64,000 nt of DNA from CAZMGV01 sp964565925 (GTDB lineage Bacteria; JAGRBM01; JAHCIT01): assembly GCA_964565925.1 (NCBI GenBank), contig CAZMGV010000022.1, positions 5,941 through 69,940 on the forward strand, in the 5' to 3' direction. Within the stretch, counting starts at the first letter, position 1; each line of letters starts with the position of its first letter. The translations under genes and the position numbers were made by a program. The notes beneath the pieces were generated by a model that saw nothing but the letters and a program-made list of their open reading frames with translations, had not been told where the DNA came from and ran no database searches. Below, piece by piece: positions 37,672 to 46,896 of the stretch.

Positions 37672-37691
37672 CGGAATGATATGTCATTCCG
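37672..37691. promoter_or_regulatory. Inverted repeat spanning the TetR start codon, candidate autoregulatory operator
   Basis: CGGAATGA-TATG-TCATTCCG has perfect 8-base arms around a 4-base spacer, and the annotated ATG falls inside the spacer. Position and size suit TetR-type autorepression. If it is an operator overlapping the promoter, translation may really start at the ATG at 37693. A second inverted repeat, CAATCGAG...CTCGATTG (37581-37614), lies upstream. Confidence 0.55.
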
Positions 37692-38313
37692 TATGGCAGC
37701 GGACGCCGAAACCACCGATTCGAAACCGAACCAGCGCCGCAGCGAAATTCTCGATGCCGCCTACAAGGTGTTTGCCGAGAAAGGTTATCGCGACGCCGGA
37801 ATTGCCGACATCGCCGCCGAACTGAAACTCGGGCACGGCACCTTCTACCGCTACTTCAAGAACAAGCGGGATATTTTCCAGGCGGTGGTCATGCAGGTGT
37901 CGTCGCGCCTGGCGGCGGCGATCGCCCTGGAACCGCCGGACGCCTCGCGCACCCTCGACGAATACCGCCAGCAGGTCCGCCGCTGGGGGCACAGGCTACT
38001 GGAAGTGATCCAGAGAGACCCCCGGATCGCACGCATACTTGTCCAGGAGGCGATGGCCGTGGACCAGGAACTCCGCGACCAGGTCAACCGGTCGTGGGAC
38101 CTGAGCGCCCGGATCACGGAAGCGTATCTTGTGAACGGCAAGAAGCGCGGTTTCCTCCGGCCGAATCTCAACACCCGCGTCACCAGCATGGCGCTGAACG
38201 CCATCATCTTCGAATCGATGCGCCGCGGGGTCGGGCAGACCGGCAGCTCCGATTCGCTGGAAGAGTGGATCGACGCCATCGAGAGCCTCATGTTCGACGG
38301 CATCAAGGCATAA
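37681..38313 (+). CDS. TetR/AcrR-family transcriptional regulator
   Basis: A 210-residue TetR protein. Its HTH is ILDAAYKVFAEKGYRDAGIA, DIAAELKLGHGTFYRYFKNKRDIF. The C-terminal ligand domain is unremarkable. No Shine-Dalgarno sequence is evident before either candidate ATG (37681 or 37693). The stop lies 14 bases from the monooxygenase start, so the two probably form an operon with the regulator first. The 20-base inverted repeat over its start codon suggests autorepression and ligand-induced expression of the monooxygenase. Confidence 0.87.
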   Translation: MSFRMAADAETTDSKPNQRRSEILDAAYKVFAEKGYRDAGIADIAAELKLGHGTFYRYFKNKRDIFQAVVMQVSSRLAAAIALEPPDASRTLDEYRQQVRRWGHRLLEVIQRDPRIARILVQEAMAVDQELRDQVNRSWDLSARITEAYLVNGKKRGFLRPNLNTRVTSMALNAIIFESMRRGVGQTGSSDSLEEWIDAIESLMFDGIKA

Positions 38314-38327
38314 GCAGGGAGAGAACG

Positions 38328-39875
38328 ATGAACACCACACTGAAACAGTCGCACAGGCAGCGTACGGGATTTACGGCGTCGTCGAAGGCGCCGGTTGATC
38401 ACGAGGCGATCATCGTGGGTGCCGGGTTTGGCGGCATGGGCGCCGCCATCCAGCTGAAGCGGATGGATATCGACGACATCCTGATCATCGACCGGGAGAC
38501 CGATCTCGGCGGCACCTGGCACATCAACAGCTACCCGGGACTTGCCGTCGATATCGCCTCGACAACCTACTGCTATTCGTTCGAACCCAATCCGCACTGG
38601 TCCCGGGTCTATGCGCCGGGCGCGGAACTGAAGAGATACGCGCTTCATGTTGCCGATAAATACGATCTCCGCCGTCTGATGCAGTTCAATTCCAACGTCG
38701 AGAAGGTCGTCTACAGCGAAACGGGCAAGTTCTGGACCGTGTTTGTGGAGGGCCGCCCGCCCGTGACGGCGCGGATCCTGATTTTGGCCACGGGGTTCCT
38801 GTCGCAGCCCAAGATGCCCGACATCGCCGGGCTCGACACGTTCGAGGGCAAGGTCATCCATACCGCCAGGTGGGACCATGACTATGACCTCGCCGGCAAG
38901 CGCGCGGCCGTGATCGGCACGGGCGCCACCGCCGTGCAACTGCTTCCGAAAATCGCGCCGAAGCTCGCGCAGATGGACGTCTACCAGCGCACGCCGATCT
39001 GGGTGACACCGAAAGTCGACGCGAAAATACCGGACTCGGTCCAGAACCTGTTCGAGCGGCTGCCGCTCTCGCAGCGGCTGGCCCGGTATGCGACCTCATC
39101 GATCCTTGAAACGATCATGGTGACGGGCGCACTGCACTACAAACAGTTCAGTTTCCTGACCGATTCGATGGAGCGGGCGTGCAAGGCCCATATGGCCCGT
39201 CAGATTCCGGACCCGGAGCTGCGCAGGAAGCTCACGCCGACCTACAGCTTCGGCTGCAAGCGGCCGACCTTCTCGAACGACTACTACCCCACGTTCATGC
39301 GGCCCAACGTCGAACTGGTCACCTGCGGCATCGACCATATCGAACCGGACGGCATTGCCGGCAAGGACGGCAAAAAACGGAAGATCGACACGCTGATTCT
39401 CGCCACCGGTTACAAGGTCTGGGAGAAGGGCAACTTCCCCGCGTTCGACGTGATCGGCAAGGGCGGCCGCGAACTGGGCGAGTGGTGGAACGAGCACGGC
39501 TACGAGTCGTACGAGGGGATCAGCGTTCACGGCTACCCGAACATGTTCTACTTCGCGAGCCCTTATGCTTTTACCGGCCTGTCGTACTTCTTCGCCATCG
39601 AGGCGCAGATGAAACACGTCGCGCGCTGCCTGGAAGAGATGAAACGGCGGGGAGCGGCCGAGTTCGAGGTGAACGGCGTCGCACAGTCGAAATTCGTCGA
39701 AAAGATGAAGCAGAACCAGCAGAGCACGGTCTTTGTGAACGGAAACTGCGCCACGTCAAACAGCTACTACTTCAATCAGCACGGCGATTCGACGCTGCTG
39801 CGCCCGACGCCGACGGTCATGGGGCTCTGGAGCGCCGGCCACTACCCGCTGAAGGACTACCAGTTCCAGGCGTGA
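38328..39875 (+). CDS. Flavin-containing monooxygenase, Baeyer-Villiger type
   Basis: A 515-residue FAD/NADPH monooxygenase. GAGFGG is at 31-36, GGTWHINSYPGLAVD follows, the fingerprint FEGKVIHTARW (FxGxxxHxxxW) is at 172-182 and the second nucleotide motif GTGATA is at 197-202. The ATG at 38328 follows GGGAGAGAACG and lies 14 bases after the TetR stop. The open frame continues upstream through the TetR gene but is not coding there. It is a paralogue of the 30962 gene. It resembles steroid/cyclohexanone monooxygenases; the substrate is unknown. Confidence 0.88.
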   Translation: MNTTLKQSHRQRTGFTASSKAPVDHEAIIVGAGFGGMGAAIQLKRMDIDDILIIDRETDLGGTWHINSYPGLAVDIASTTYCYSFEPNPHWSRVYAPGAELKRYALHVADKYDLRRLMQFNSNVEKVVYSETGKFWTVFVEGRPPVTARILILATGFLSQPKMPDIAGLDTFEGKVIHTARWDHDYDLAGKRAAVIGTGATAVQLLPKIAPKLAQMDVYQRTPIWVTPKVDAKIPDSVQNLFERLPLSQRLARYATSSILETIMVTGALHYKQFSFLTDSMERACKAHMARQIPDPELRRKLTPTYSFGCKRPTFSNDYYPTFMRPNVELVTCGIDHIEPDGIAGKDGKKRKIDTLILATGYKVWEKGNFPAFDVIGKGGRELGEWWNEHGYESYEGISVHGYPNMFYFASPYAFTGLSYFFAIEAQMKHVARCLEEMKRRGAAEFEVNGVAQSKFVEKMKQNQQSTVFVNGNCATSNSYYFNQHGDSTLLRPTPTVMGLWSAGHYPLKDYQFQA

Positions 39876-40133
39876 TTTCCGGAAGATCAGGTGAACGGAT
39901 TATCCGTTTGAAATCGCGCCGTAACGGCGGGCCGCTGATTCAGGCATTTCCGGCGGTGCGAAACGTCTCACACAAATGACGGGCGTTCTTCAATTTTATT
40001 ACAGCTCAAAAATATCGGGAAATTCAGATCAGACGACTCAAAAAGATACTCGTATCACAGTGGCCTAAACAGGTAGAATCGTTACCAATTCTGGAATTGC
40101 GGAATTATCTGTTTGGCAGAGCCTGACCGGGTC

Positions 40134-41303
40134 CTAGTCCCGCATCGCGGCGACCGGCGAGAGCCGCGACGCCCGGACCGCCGGCAGAATTCCGCCGATC
40201 ACTCCCATGATGCCGGCGAAACAGAGCGACCCCAGCACGATACCCGGAGTCGGCTCGAACGAGACCGTTATCTCCGACCAGGTCCGCATGTTGAGCGTCG
40301 AGAATTTCACCCAGGACATGGCGAGCGAGAGCAGCGCACCGATGCCGCCGCCGGCGAGCGACAGCAGCACCGACTCCAGCAGGAACGATCCGAGCACGCT
40401 GATCCGGGAGAACCCGAGCGCCAGCAGGGTGCCCACTTCCCGCTTCCGGTGGGCGACCGACGAATACATGGTGATCATGGCGCCGATCATGGCGCCGGTG
40501 GAGAACAGCACCGCGATGATCATGCCCATGGCGGTGATGAACAGCGAAAGCCCTTCCGACTGCTTGTTGTAGTAGGCGGGTTCGCGGAACACGTCGAGTT
40601 CGAGCTGGCGGTCGCTGGTGATGCGCGCGCGGAACGCGTCGAACTTGCCGGGCGATTCGAGCCGGACGCGCATCGACGAGAGGGCGCCGTGGCGGCCGAA
40701 CGCGCCGCGGACGGCGTCGATGTCGGCCCAGACCTCGGAGTCGTAGGAAGACCCTCCGGCCGAAAACACGCCGACCACCTTGACGGGGCGGTTCTTGCGG
40801 AGTTCGAACGATTGCCCCAGGTCCATGCCGACGAACCGGCCACGGACCGCCTGCCCGATAACCGCCTCGTCGGTACCGGGCTGGGCCGCCCGTCCTTCGA
40901 CAATCTTCACACCCGGGCGGAACTGCAGGACCGTGTCCGGAACGCCCCGGACCGTCACGTTCGCGAACTGGTCGGGCTTCGCCTGAATCGGCTGGGCGAG
41001 CACGACGACCACTTCACCGACCGCCAGAGGCGTGCCGTCGGATTTGCGGGCGACCTCGGGAGCGGCCGAGACGATACCCACATGTGTCGAATCCACACCG
41101 CTGGTCAGCTCGGCGTCGGAACCCTTGCGCAGCAGGATGGCGACATCGTCCTCGCCCGAGCGGCCGAGCGTCCGTTCGATTCCCTTGGCGAGCATCAGGA
41201 CGGCGGAGAACACGAACACGACCAGCGCCAGGCCCGTGGCCGAGGCGACGGTATTCCGCTTGCGGACCCTGAGGCTCCGGATGTTGTAGGCAATCGGTAT
41301 CAT
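40134..41303 (-). CDS. ABC transporter permease, MacB/FtsX type (second permease)
   Basis: A 389-residue permease. A first membrane helix (about 20-42) is followed by a large extracytoplasmic MacB_PCD-like domain, then three C-terminal helices (about 260-290, 310-340, 355-378). RKREVGTLLALGFSR is the FtsX-family coupling region and PAVRASRLSPVAAMRD the typical C-terminal end. The start ATG overlaps the TAA of the preceding permease by one base. Such permeases use mechanotransmission to drive tripartite efflux or lipoprotein transport. Confidence 0.88.
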   Translation of the reverse strand: MIPIAYNIRSLRVRKRNTVASATGLALVVFVFSAVLMLAKGIERTLGRSGEDDVAILLRKGSDAELTSGVDSTHVGIVSAAPEVARKSDGTPLAVGEVVVVLAQPIQAKPDQFANVTVRGVPDTVLQFRPGVKIVEGRAAQPGTDEAVIGQAVRGRFVGMDLGQSFELRKNRPVKVVGVFSAGGSSYDSEVWADIDAVRGAFGRHGALSSMRVRLESPGKFDAFRARITSDRQLELDVFREPAYYNKQSEGLSLFITAMGMIIAVLFSTGAMIGAMITMYSSVAHRKREVGTLLALGFSRISVLGSFLLESVLLSLAGGGIGALLSLAMSWVKFSTLNMRTWSEITVSFEPTPGIVLGSLCFAGIMGVIGGILPAVRASRLSPVAAMRD

Positions 41304-42469
41304 TATCCCACCTGCCTCAGTGCGTCGGTAACGTTCATTTTCGCAGCGCCCCAGGCCGGAACGATCGAGGCGAGCACGCCCAGCACGCCGCACAGGAGCA
41401 CGGCGAACAGCGCGGTCAGCGGATCGATCCGGAAGTAGGGGAAGTACGCCCCCATGTTCTCTTCCAGCCACCGGCCCATGCCCATCTGGACCAGCGGATA
41501 GGAGAAGGCGAGCCCCAGCGCGCCCCCGATGAGCCCCATCGTGACAGCCTCGCCGATGATCGGCAGCGCGATCTGCACGGGCGAGAAACCGATGGCCATC
41601 AGGACGCCCTGCTCGCGGGTGCGCTCGCGCACACCCATGGCGATGGTGTTGCCGAGAATCATCAGCATGATCAGCATGATGACGATCGAGACGATATTGA
41701 GCGCCTTGAGGATTCCCGACACCATCCCCATGAACGAGAGATTGAGATCGCGTTCGCTCTGGGTCAGCGTCGGCGCCTCGCGCTCGTCGAAGATCCGGTC
41801 TATCTGCTGCGCGAGCTGCGGGCCCGTCACCGGGTTGTCGATGCGGCTCACGACCCAGCCGATCTTGTCCCGTCGCGATTCGGGCAGCGATTCGTTCAGG
41901 TAATCCCAGTGGAAATAGAGCGACATGCGGTCGATCGACTGGCGCGTCGGCTTGTAGATGCCGGAAATCTGGAACTCCCACGACCCGGGGAAAATCGTCC
42001 CCTGCAGGGTCAGCTTGTCGCCCGGTTTTACGCCCAGTTCTTTGGCGAGTACCTCGCCGACGATCGCGCCGTTCTTCGTCTCGAACCAGGCGGCCTTCTG
42101 GTCGGGCGGAAGCGTGATCTCGTCGTAAACCTCCAGAAAGCTCCCGGGATCGACGGCGATATTGCCGAAGAAAGTATCCGGACGGCGCGGGTCCTTGGCG
42201 CCGAACCAGTTCATCCAGGTAACGGCGTGAATGCCGGGTATCTCACGCACTGTGTCGGCATAGTGGCGGGGCAGGGGGATCACGAACGACATCTTGTGTC
42301 TGGTCGCGATCCGGTCTTTCGCCGCGTAGTCGGATGCCGTGCTCCAGGCGGTGAGAACGGTCCGGATAGCGACGAACGCCACGACGGCGACGGCAAGCCC
42401 CAGCATCGTGAGCAGGTTACGCAGCGTATTGCGGCGGACGTTGCGGACGGCGAGGAGCAGCAGGTTCAT
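41303..42469 (-). CDS. ABC transporter permease, MacB/FtsX type (first permease)
   Basis: A 388-residue permease with the same topology as its neighbour: an N-terminal helix after NVRRNTLRNLLTMLGLAVA, a periplasmic domain of about 200 residues, then three helices. TREQGVLMAIGFSP is the coupling segment and ASIVPAWGAAKMNVTDALR closes it. It overlaps the ATPase gene by ATGA. Having two separate half-size permeases suggests a heterodimer, as in LolCE, rather than the MacB homodimer. Confidence 0.88.
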   Translation of the reverse strand: MNLLLLAVRNVRRNTLRNLLTMLGLAVAVVAFVAIRTVLTAWSTASDYAAKDRIATRHKMSFVIPLPRHYADTVREIPGIHAVTWMNWFGAKDPRRPDTFFGNIAVDPGSFLEVYDEITLPPDQKAAWFETKNGAIVGEVLAKELGVKPGDKLTLQGTIFPGSWEFQISGIYKPTRQSIDRMSLYFHWDYLNESLPESRRDKIGWVVSRIDNPVTGPQLAQQIDRIFDEREAPTLTQSERDLNLSFMGMVSGILKALNIVSIVIMLIMLMILGNTIAMGVRERTREQGVLMAIGFSPVQIALPIIGEAVTMGLIGGALGLAFSYPLVQMGMGRWLEENMGAYFPYFRIDPLTALFAVLLCGVLGVLASIVPAWGAAKMNVTDALRQVG

Positions 42470-43164
42470 TTGAGCACACCCTTGTCCAGGTGGCGGGTCT
42501 CGTGTGCGCGTTCGGCGGCGGCCGGGTCGTGGGTGACCATCAGGATGGTTTTGCCCAGATCGCGGTTGAGCTTCTCGAGAAGCCCGAGGATTTCGTTCGC
42601 GCTGTCACGGTCCAGGTCGCCGGTGGGCTCGTCGGCCACGAGCAGTTGCGGGTCGTTCACGATCGCCCGCGCGATGGCGACGCGCTGTTCCTGCCCGCCC
42701 GAGAGCTGACGGGGGTAGTGGTGGATCCGGTCGGCGAGGCCGACGATCCGGAGCGCGGTCTCCGCCCGCTTCTTGCGCTCGGCCTTGGGCAGATGGGTCA
42801 GCAGGAGAGGCAGCTCGACGTTTTCGAGCGCCGTGAGCACCGGGATCAGGTTGAACGTCTGGAACACGAGCCCCAGCGTCTGCGCCCTGAACTTCGCGAG
42901 CCCGTCGTTCGTGAGCGTATTGAGCGACTGGTCGGCCACGCGGACATCGCCGGAAGTCGGCCGGTCGAGGCCCGTGATGATATTGAGCAGCGACGACTTG
43001 CCCGAGCCGGACGGCCCCATGAGCGCGATAAATCCGCCCTGCGGCAGGCTGAAGTCCAGGTTGTTCAGGACTTTCAGCGTCTCGTCGCCGCGGTGGTACG
43101 TTTTGGTAACTCCGCGGACATCGACCATCAGTTTCTTCGTTCCGTCTGCCGGATTGGCCGTCAT
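42466..43164 (-). CDS. ABC transporter ATPase, LolD/MacB type
   Basis: A 232-residue ATPase. Walker A is GPSGSGKSS (about 50-58), the Q-loop is in LVFQTFNLIPVLTA, the signature is LSGGQEQRVAIARA, Walker B is LLVADEPTGDLD and the switch His is in VTHD. The QTFNL and TALENVELPL segments are typical of the LolD/MacB branch. It overlaps both neighbours, adaptor and permease, by 4 bases, so the operon is translationally coupled. Confidence 0.93.
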   Translation of the reverse strand: MTANPADGTKKLMVDVRGVTKTYHRGDETLKVLNNLDFSLPQGGFIALMGPSGSGKSSLLNIITGLDRPTSGDVRVADQSLNTLTNDGLAKFRAQTLGLVFQTFNLIPVLTALENVELPLLLTHLPKAERKKRAETALRIVGLADRIHHYPRQLSGGQEQRVAIARAIVNDPQLLVADEPTGDLDRDSANEILGLLEKLNRDLGKTILMVTHDPAAAERAHETRHLDKGVLK

Positions 43165-44381
43165 TCCTGGGTCTCCTTGACCGGATGTCCGTCGGCTAAT
43201 CCCGGCGGAGGATTGTTGATGATGCGGGTACCGGGCGGCGGTCCCTGTTCCAGAATGAAGTATTCGCCCCGGTCTTCCCCGACCCTGATCTTTTCGGACC
43301 GGGCCTTGCCATCGCGGATCACGTAGACCGATTCGTTGCCCGGTCCGCCGGCAATGGCCGACTTCGGGACGAGGATTTCGTCGGCCGCATGGCGCGCCTC
43401 CTCAGGCAGCTCCTGGTTCAGGAACCCGACGTGGGCCGACATGTCGGGCAGCACACCCGTGGGGTCGTCGACAAAGGCGGCCTTGACGATCACCGTCGCC
43501 TTGGCCCGGTCGATCCGGCGGCTGATTTCGTGGACCTTGCAGCGCAGGCGCCGGTTAGGGAAGGCGTCCAGAACGGCCTCGCACGGGTTGCCGATCACCA
43601 CCTGGGAAAGCCGCCGCTCGGGCACATCGACCTCGACCATCAGACTGTTCATGTCGGCCACTTCGGCAATGCTGGCGGCCATGACGCCGACCAGCTCTCC
43701 GGGTTCCGCCGGCTTGCCAATCACCACTCCGGTGAGCGGCGCGGTGATCTTCATGTAAGACAGCGTCGTCTGCTGGGCGCCGACTTCCGCACGCACGGCG
43801 TCCATTTCGGCGCGTGCGGCGTCACGGGCGGCTTTGAGCGAATCCCGGCGCGTGATCAGGTCGTCGACGGTGGCCTGCGCGGCGACACCCTGTTCGGCCA
43901 GCCGCTGCTGGCGGTTCATCTGCTGTTCGGCTTCGGCAAGCTGCGCCTCGGCCGTCCGAACCCGCGCTTCGGCGGACGAGGCCCGGGCCTGAGACACGGT
44001 GATGGAGCTGCGTTCCTGGGCGTCTTCGAGCTCGGCCAGCAGGTCGCCCTCCTTAACGCTGTCGCCTTCCTTCACATACATCCGGGCGATTCGTCCGGTG
44101 ATCTTTGCGCCGACCTTCGAGATCCGCTGCGGAACGACATAACCGCTGGCGGTGAGCAGCACGGACGCCCGCACCGGGGAGGCGCTGATCACTTCCGTGA
44201 TCTCCACCTGGGTCTTGAACACCGTGCGTCTTACCGCCGGGATGATGACAAAATAGACGATGCCGACCGCAGCGGCGCCCGCCGCCGCCCAGAGCGGCCA
44301 GCGCCGGGCCTCGGGAGGCGGAAGGTCCGCACCGCGAACGATGCGCAGGGATTCGAGATCTGAGGAGAGCTGGTCCGACAT
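43161..44381 (-). CDS. Periplasmic adaptor (HlyD/MacA/RND membrane-fusion family)
   Basis: A 406-residue membrane fusion protein. There is one N-terminal membrane anchor (about 28-50, RRWPLWAAAGAAAVGIVYFV). The first lipoyl half (VGAKITGRIARMYVKEGDSV) is followed by a heptad-rich coiled-coil hairpin (about 120-200) and the second lipoyl half (YMKITAPLTGVVIGKPAEPGE), then beta-barrel and membrane-proximal domains. The ATG at 44381 (MSDQLSSD) fits the family; the longer open frame adds an unconserved leader. It would link the ABC pump to an outer-membrane channel, which is not encoded here. Confidence 0.88.
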   Translation of the reverse strand: MSDQLSSDLESLRIVRGADLPPPEARRWPLWAAAGAAAVGIVYFVIIPAVRRTVFKTQVEITEVISASPVRASVLLTASGYVVPQRISKVGAKITGRIARMYVKEGDSVKEGDLLAELEDAQERSSITVSQARASSAEARVRTAEAQLAEAEQQMNRQQRLAEQGVAAQATVDDLITRRDSLKAARDAARAEMDAVRAEVGAQQTTLSYMKITAPLTGVVIGKPAEPGELVGVMAASIAEVADMNSLMVEVDVPERRLSQVVIGNPCEAVLDAFPNRRLRCKVHEISRRIDRAKATVIVKAAFVDDPTGVLPDMSAHVGFLNQELPEEARHAADEILVPKSAIAGGPGNESVYVIRDGKARSEKIRVGEDRGEYFILEQGPPPGTRIINNPPPGLADGHPVKETQE

Positions 44382-44557
44382 CGGGGTGGTTAATAGCCTA
44401 AAATTGCAGGGAATTTCATAGGGGGGTGCCACGAACAATTTGGCCCCGGAAACGGGGTGTTCCGGTCCTGTATGCACTCGAAATCCGGCCGGGCGTGTGG
44501 CACCGTCAGCCCCTGGCATCCGGTCGGCATCCGTGAACCGGGGGAAAGCGTAGTCGA

Positions 44558-45196
44558 ATGAGTAAAACGGAACCGATACCGGCTGAATTGATACCGGAGG
44601 GCGGCTGGGCCGGCCCGCCGGCTCCGCGCATCGCGCCCCTTCCGCCGTCGGAGCAGGGGATGGCCTTCCGGCTGATGTGGGGAGCCGCCGTGCGGTTCGG
44701 CCGCAGCGAGATCCCCAATATCTTCAGCGTGTTCAGCCGGAACCCGCGTCTGCTGTGGGCCTGGCTTTATTTCGCCTCGCGCCTCATGCCGTACGGAAAG
44801 CTGCGTGCAAAAGAACGCGAAAAGATGATCCTGCGCACCGCCTGGAACTGCCGCAGCCGGTACGAATGGGGTCAGCACGTGGAGATCGCCCTGAAAGCGG
44901 GCCTGACCGACGACGAGATCCTGAATATCACCCGCGGCCCGGCGGCGTTTGGCGACCGCCGCCAGCGTGCGCTCATCCAGGCATGCGACGATCTGCTGGC
45001 GGCCAGAAGCGTTTCCGACGGCACCTGGAGCGTCCTGCGCGAACACTACGACGAAAAGCTGCTGATCGAGATTGTGCTGCTGATCGGACACTACGAGATG
45101 CTCGCCGGATTCCTGAACAGCGCCGGAGTACCACTGGAGCCCGCCATCGAGAAAGTGCTCCGCGATTTTCACCGGCGCGTGGCGGGCAGGGCGTAA
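44558..45196 (+). CDS. Carboxymuconolactone decarboxylase/AhpD-like protein
   Basis: A 212-residue protein of the CMD superfamily. The core is REKMILRTAWNCRSRYEWGQHVEIALKAGLTDDEI, with the family's helix-turn and the H of WGQH, followed by LLIEIVLLIGHYEMLAGFLNSAGV. The peroxidase CxxC of AhpD is missing and only one Cys remains, so a disulfide-based peroxidase role is unlikely. Lactone decarboxylase-like or unknown chemistry fits better. It is convergent with the TetR gene at 45202 and divergent from the efflux operon. Confidence 0.78.
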   Translation: MSKTEPIPAELIPEGGWAGPPAPRIAPLPPSEQGMAFRLMWGAAVRFGRSEIPNIFSVFSRNPRLLWAWLYFASRLMPYGKLRAKEREKMILRTAWNCRSRYEWGQHVEIALKAGLTDDEILNITRGPAAFGDRRQRALIQACDDLLAARSVSDGTWSVLREHYDEKLLIEIVLLIGHYEMLAGFLNSAGVPLEPAIEKVLRDFHRRVAGRA

Positions 45197-45201
45197 CCGG
45201 C

Positions 45202-45813
45202 CTACTTCTGAAGACCGAGTTCGTGCGTGAGGTAGTGGCTGACGAGATCGGCAATGCCTTCGCCCACCTGTTCGTAGGTGACCGGCGGGTTTTCTTCGGA
45301 GAGCTGCCGGAGCACCACGAAGATACCCGCGTTGACGAGAATGTAGGCCATCGTCGGGATATTGCGGATTTTCATGTAGTCGGGGTTGTTCGCCAGGTAT
45401 TGCACCAGCAGGTCCATGAGCGCCTTGCTGACGGGACCCACATTCCGGTTCATATCGGCCCGGAGCACCTGACGGGCAAGCACCAGATACCGTCCGCCGT
45501 CACGGGTCAGAAATTTTCCGAACCGGGCGACGATCAGCCGGATCGCCTCCCGGATATCCAGCCTGACGACCTCCGGCGTTATCTCCCGCAGCAGGACGAC
45601 GACGTCATCGGAGAACTTCCGGTTCAGGGCGGCGTAAATATCTTCCTTGTCGCTGAAATATTCGTACAGCGAGCCGACACTGATACCGGCGGCATCGGCG
45701 ATATGGCGGGTGGTTGTATCCGAATAGCCGTAGCGCCCCACGCAGACGAACCCTGCCTCGATGATGGCTTCAACCGTGGCCTTTGACCGTTTCTGCAGGG
45801 GTTTACGCGGCAT
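45202..45813 (-). CDS. TetR/AcrR-family transcriptional regulator
   Basis: A 203-residue TetR protein with HTH core EAGFVCVGRYGYSDTTTRHI, ADAAGISVGSLYEYFSDKEDIY. I chose ATG 45813 (MPRKPLQKRS), the usual basic TetR start. An upstream TTG would put nine unconserved residues inside the operator palindrome. It is divergent from PF10118 copy 3, with a strong inverted repeat between them, so it very probably represses that gene and itself. Confidence 0.88.
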   Translation of the reverse strand: MPRKPLQKRSKATVEAIIEAGFVCVGRYGYSDTTTRHIADAAGISVGSLYEYFSDKEDIYAALNRKFSDDVVVLLREITPEVVRLDIREAIRLIVARFGKFLTRDGGRYLVLARQVLRADMNRNVGPVSKALMDLLVQYLANNPDYMKIRNIPTMAYILVNAGIFVVLRQLSEENPPVTYEQVGEGIADLVSHYLTHELGLQK

Positions 45814-45818
45814 TTCCC

Positions 45819-45850
45819 AATCCGAATTGTATCCGAACAAATGTTCGGAT
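45819..45850. promoter_or_regulatory. TetR-type operator between the regulator and PF10118 copy 3
   Basis: ATCCGAACA-AA-TGTTCGGAT (45831-45850) is a perfect 9-base inverted repeat with a 2-base centre. A further half site, AATCCGAA (45819-45826), lies one turn away. It lies in the 103-base gap between divergent start codons, 6-38 bases from the TetR start. Confidence 0.7.
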
Positions 45851-45916
45851 TATCATAAAGACATACCCGGGGTCCGTCAACCGGTAATCCCTCTCCTTAT
45901 AAAGGACCAGTTAACG

Positions 45917-46849
45917 ATGAAAACGAGCGCTGTGCGGCAGGCGATGGAAGCGGAGACGAAGAAGCTGGCCGGTGCGCGGGCCGGCATCCCGGTCCGGCAC
46001 ATGGACTTTGTCCACCCCGCGGACAAGCCCCGCTTCTTCTTCTACGACAAGAACCCCCTTGCCTCGTCGCTGTTCGCCGTTTTCTCGGCGATCTTTCCGC
46101 CGGGCGAGCGGTTTTTCGTCGAATCGGTCCGACGGTTCCGGGACCAGATCGCGGACCCGACGCTCAGGGCGAAAGTTTCCGGCTTCATCGGGCAGGAGTC
46201 GATCCACGGCCGCGAGCATGAACGGCTGAACGAGTGGTTCGTGGCGCACGGATTCGACATGGCGATGCCCGACCGGATGATCCGTTTCAGTCTGGGACTT
46301 CTCGAAAACCTTCCGCCGTCCCAGCAGCTCGCCTGCACGACTTTCATGGAACATTTCACGGCCCATCTGGCGGAGGCGTGGCTGACGGACCTGGAGTTCC
46401 GCAAAGGCACGGACCCGGAGATGCTCCGGCTCTGGAGCTGGCACGCCCTGGAAGAACTTGAGCACAAGGCGGTGGCTTTCGACGTCCACCGGCATCTGAG
46501 CGAACACGAACATCTGGAACGGGTGCTGGCCGGCCCGCTCGTGATCGGCGCGCTGGGCCCGGGGATCCTGTTCAGCCTCGTCTGGCTGGTCGCGACGCAG
46601 GGCGAAGCGCTGAACCTGCGCGAGCACCGCCGCGGGATCAGGGCCCTGATCGGACGCGACGGATTTCTGTCGAGGATCTTTCCCCGCCTGCCCGAATACA
46701 CGAAGAAGGATTTCCATCCCGACCGGCACGACACCCGCGCCATCGAGAAAGCCTGGCGGGAAAAGCTGTTCGGCTCAGGCGGCGAACTGAACGGGATGTT
46801 CAGGAATCGCGACGCCGTCGAGCGGGCGGCGACGCAACCGGCAGTCTGA
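45917..46849 (+). CDS. PF10118 family protein, copy 3
   Basis: A 310-residue paralogue of the genes at 32537 and 33506. The candidate ligands recur: E94, H97 and H101 (QESIHGREH), E145-H146, and H176, E179, E180, E182, H183 (WHALEELEHKAVAFDV). It starts with the shared IPVRHMDF motif and has a hydrophobic segment near 205-230. The ATG at 45917 has AAAGGA upstream; the longer frame runs into the divergent TetR gene. Its expression is likely controlled by the divergent TetR through the palindrome at 45831-45850. Confidence 0.8.
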   Translation: MKTSAVRQAMEAETKKLAGARAGIPVRHMDFVHPADKPRFFFYDKNPLASSLFAVFSAIFPPGERFFVESVRRFRDQIADPTLRAKVSGFIGQESIHGREHERLNEWFVAHGFDMAMPDRMIRFSLGLLENLPPSQQLACTTFMEHFTAHLAEAWLTDLEFRKGTDPEMLRLWSWHALEELEHKAVAFDVHRHLSEHEHLERVLAGPLVIGALGPGILFSLVWLVATQGEALNLREHRRGIRALIGRDGFLSRIFPRLPEYTKKDFHPDRHDTRAIEKAWREKLFGSGGELNGMFRNRDAVERAATQPAV

Positions 46850-46896
46850 GCGGGCGGTCTAAGCGGGCAGCCTGCTTGTCCGTCCCGCAGGCCGTC

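Noticed and set aside
40086..40099. CAATTC-TG-GAATTG palindrome between convergent genes
   Set aside because: It is short, lies between the 3' ends of two genes and lacks a T-run; no supported role.
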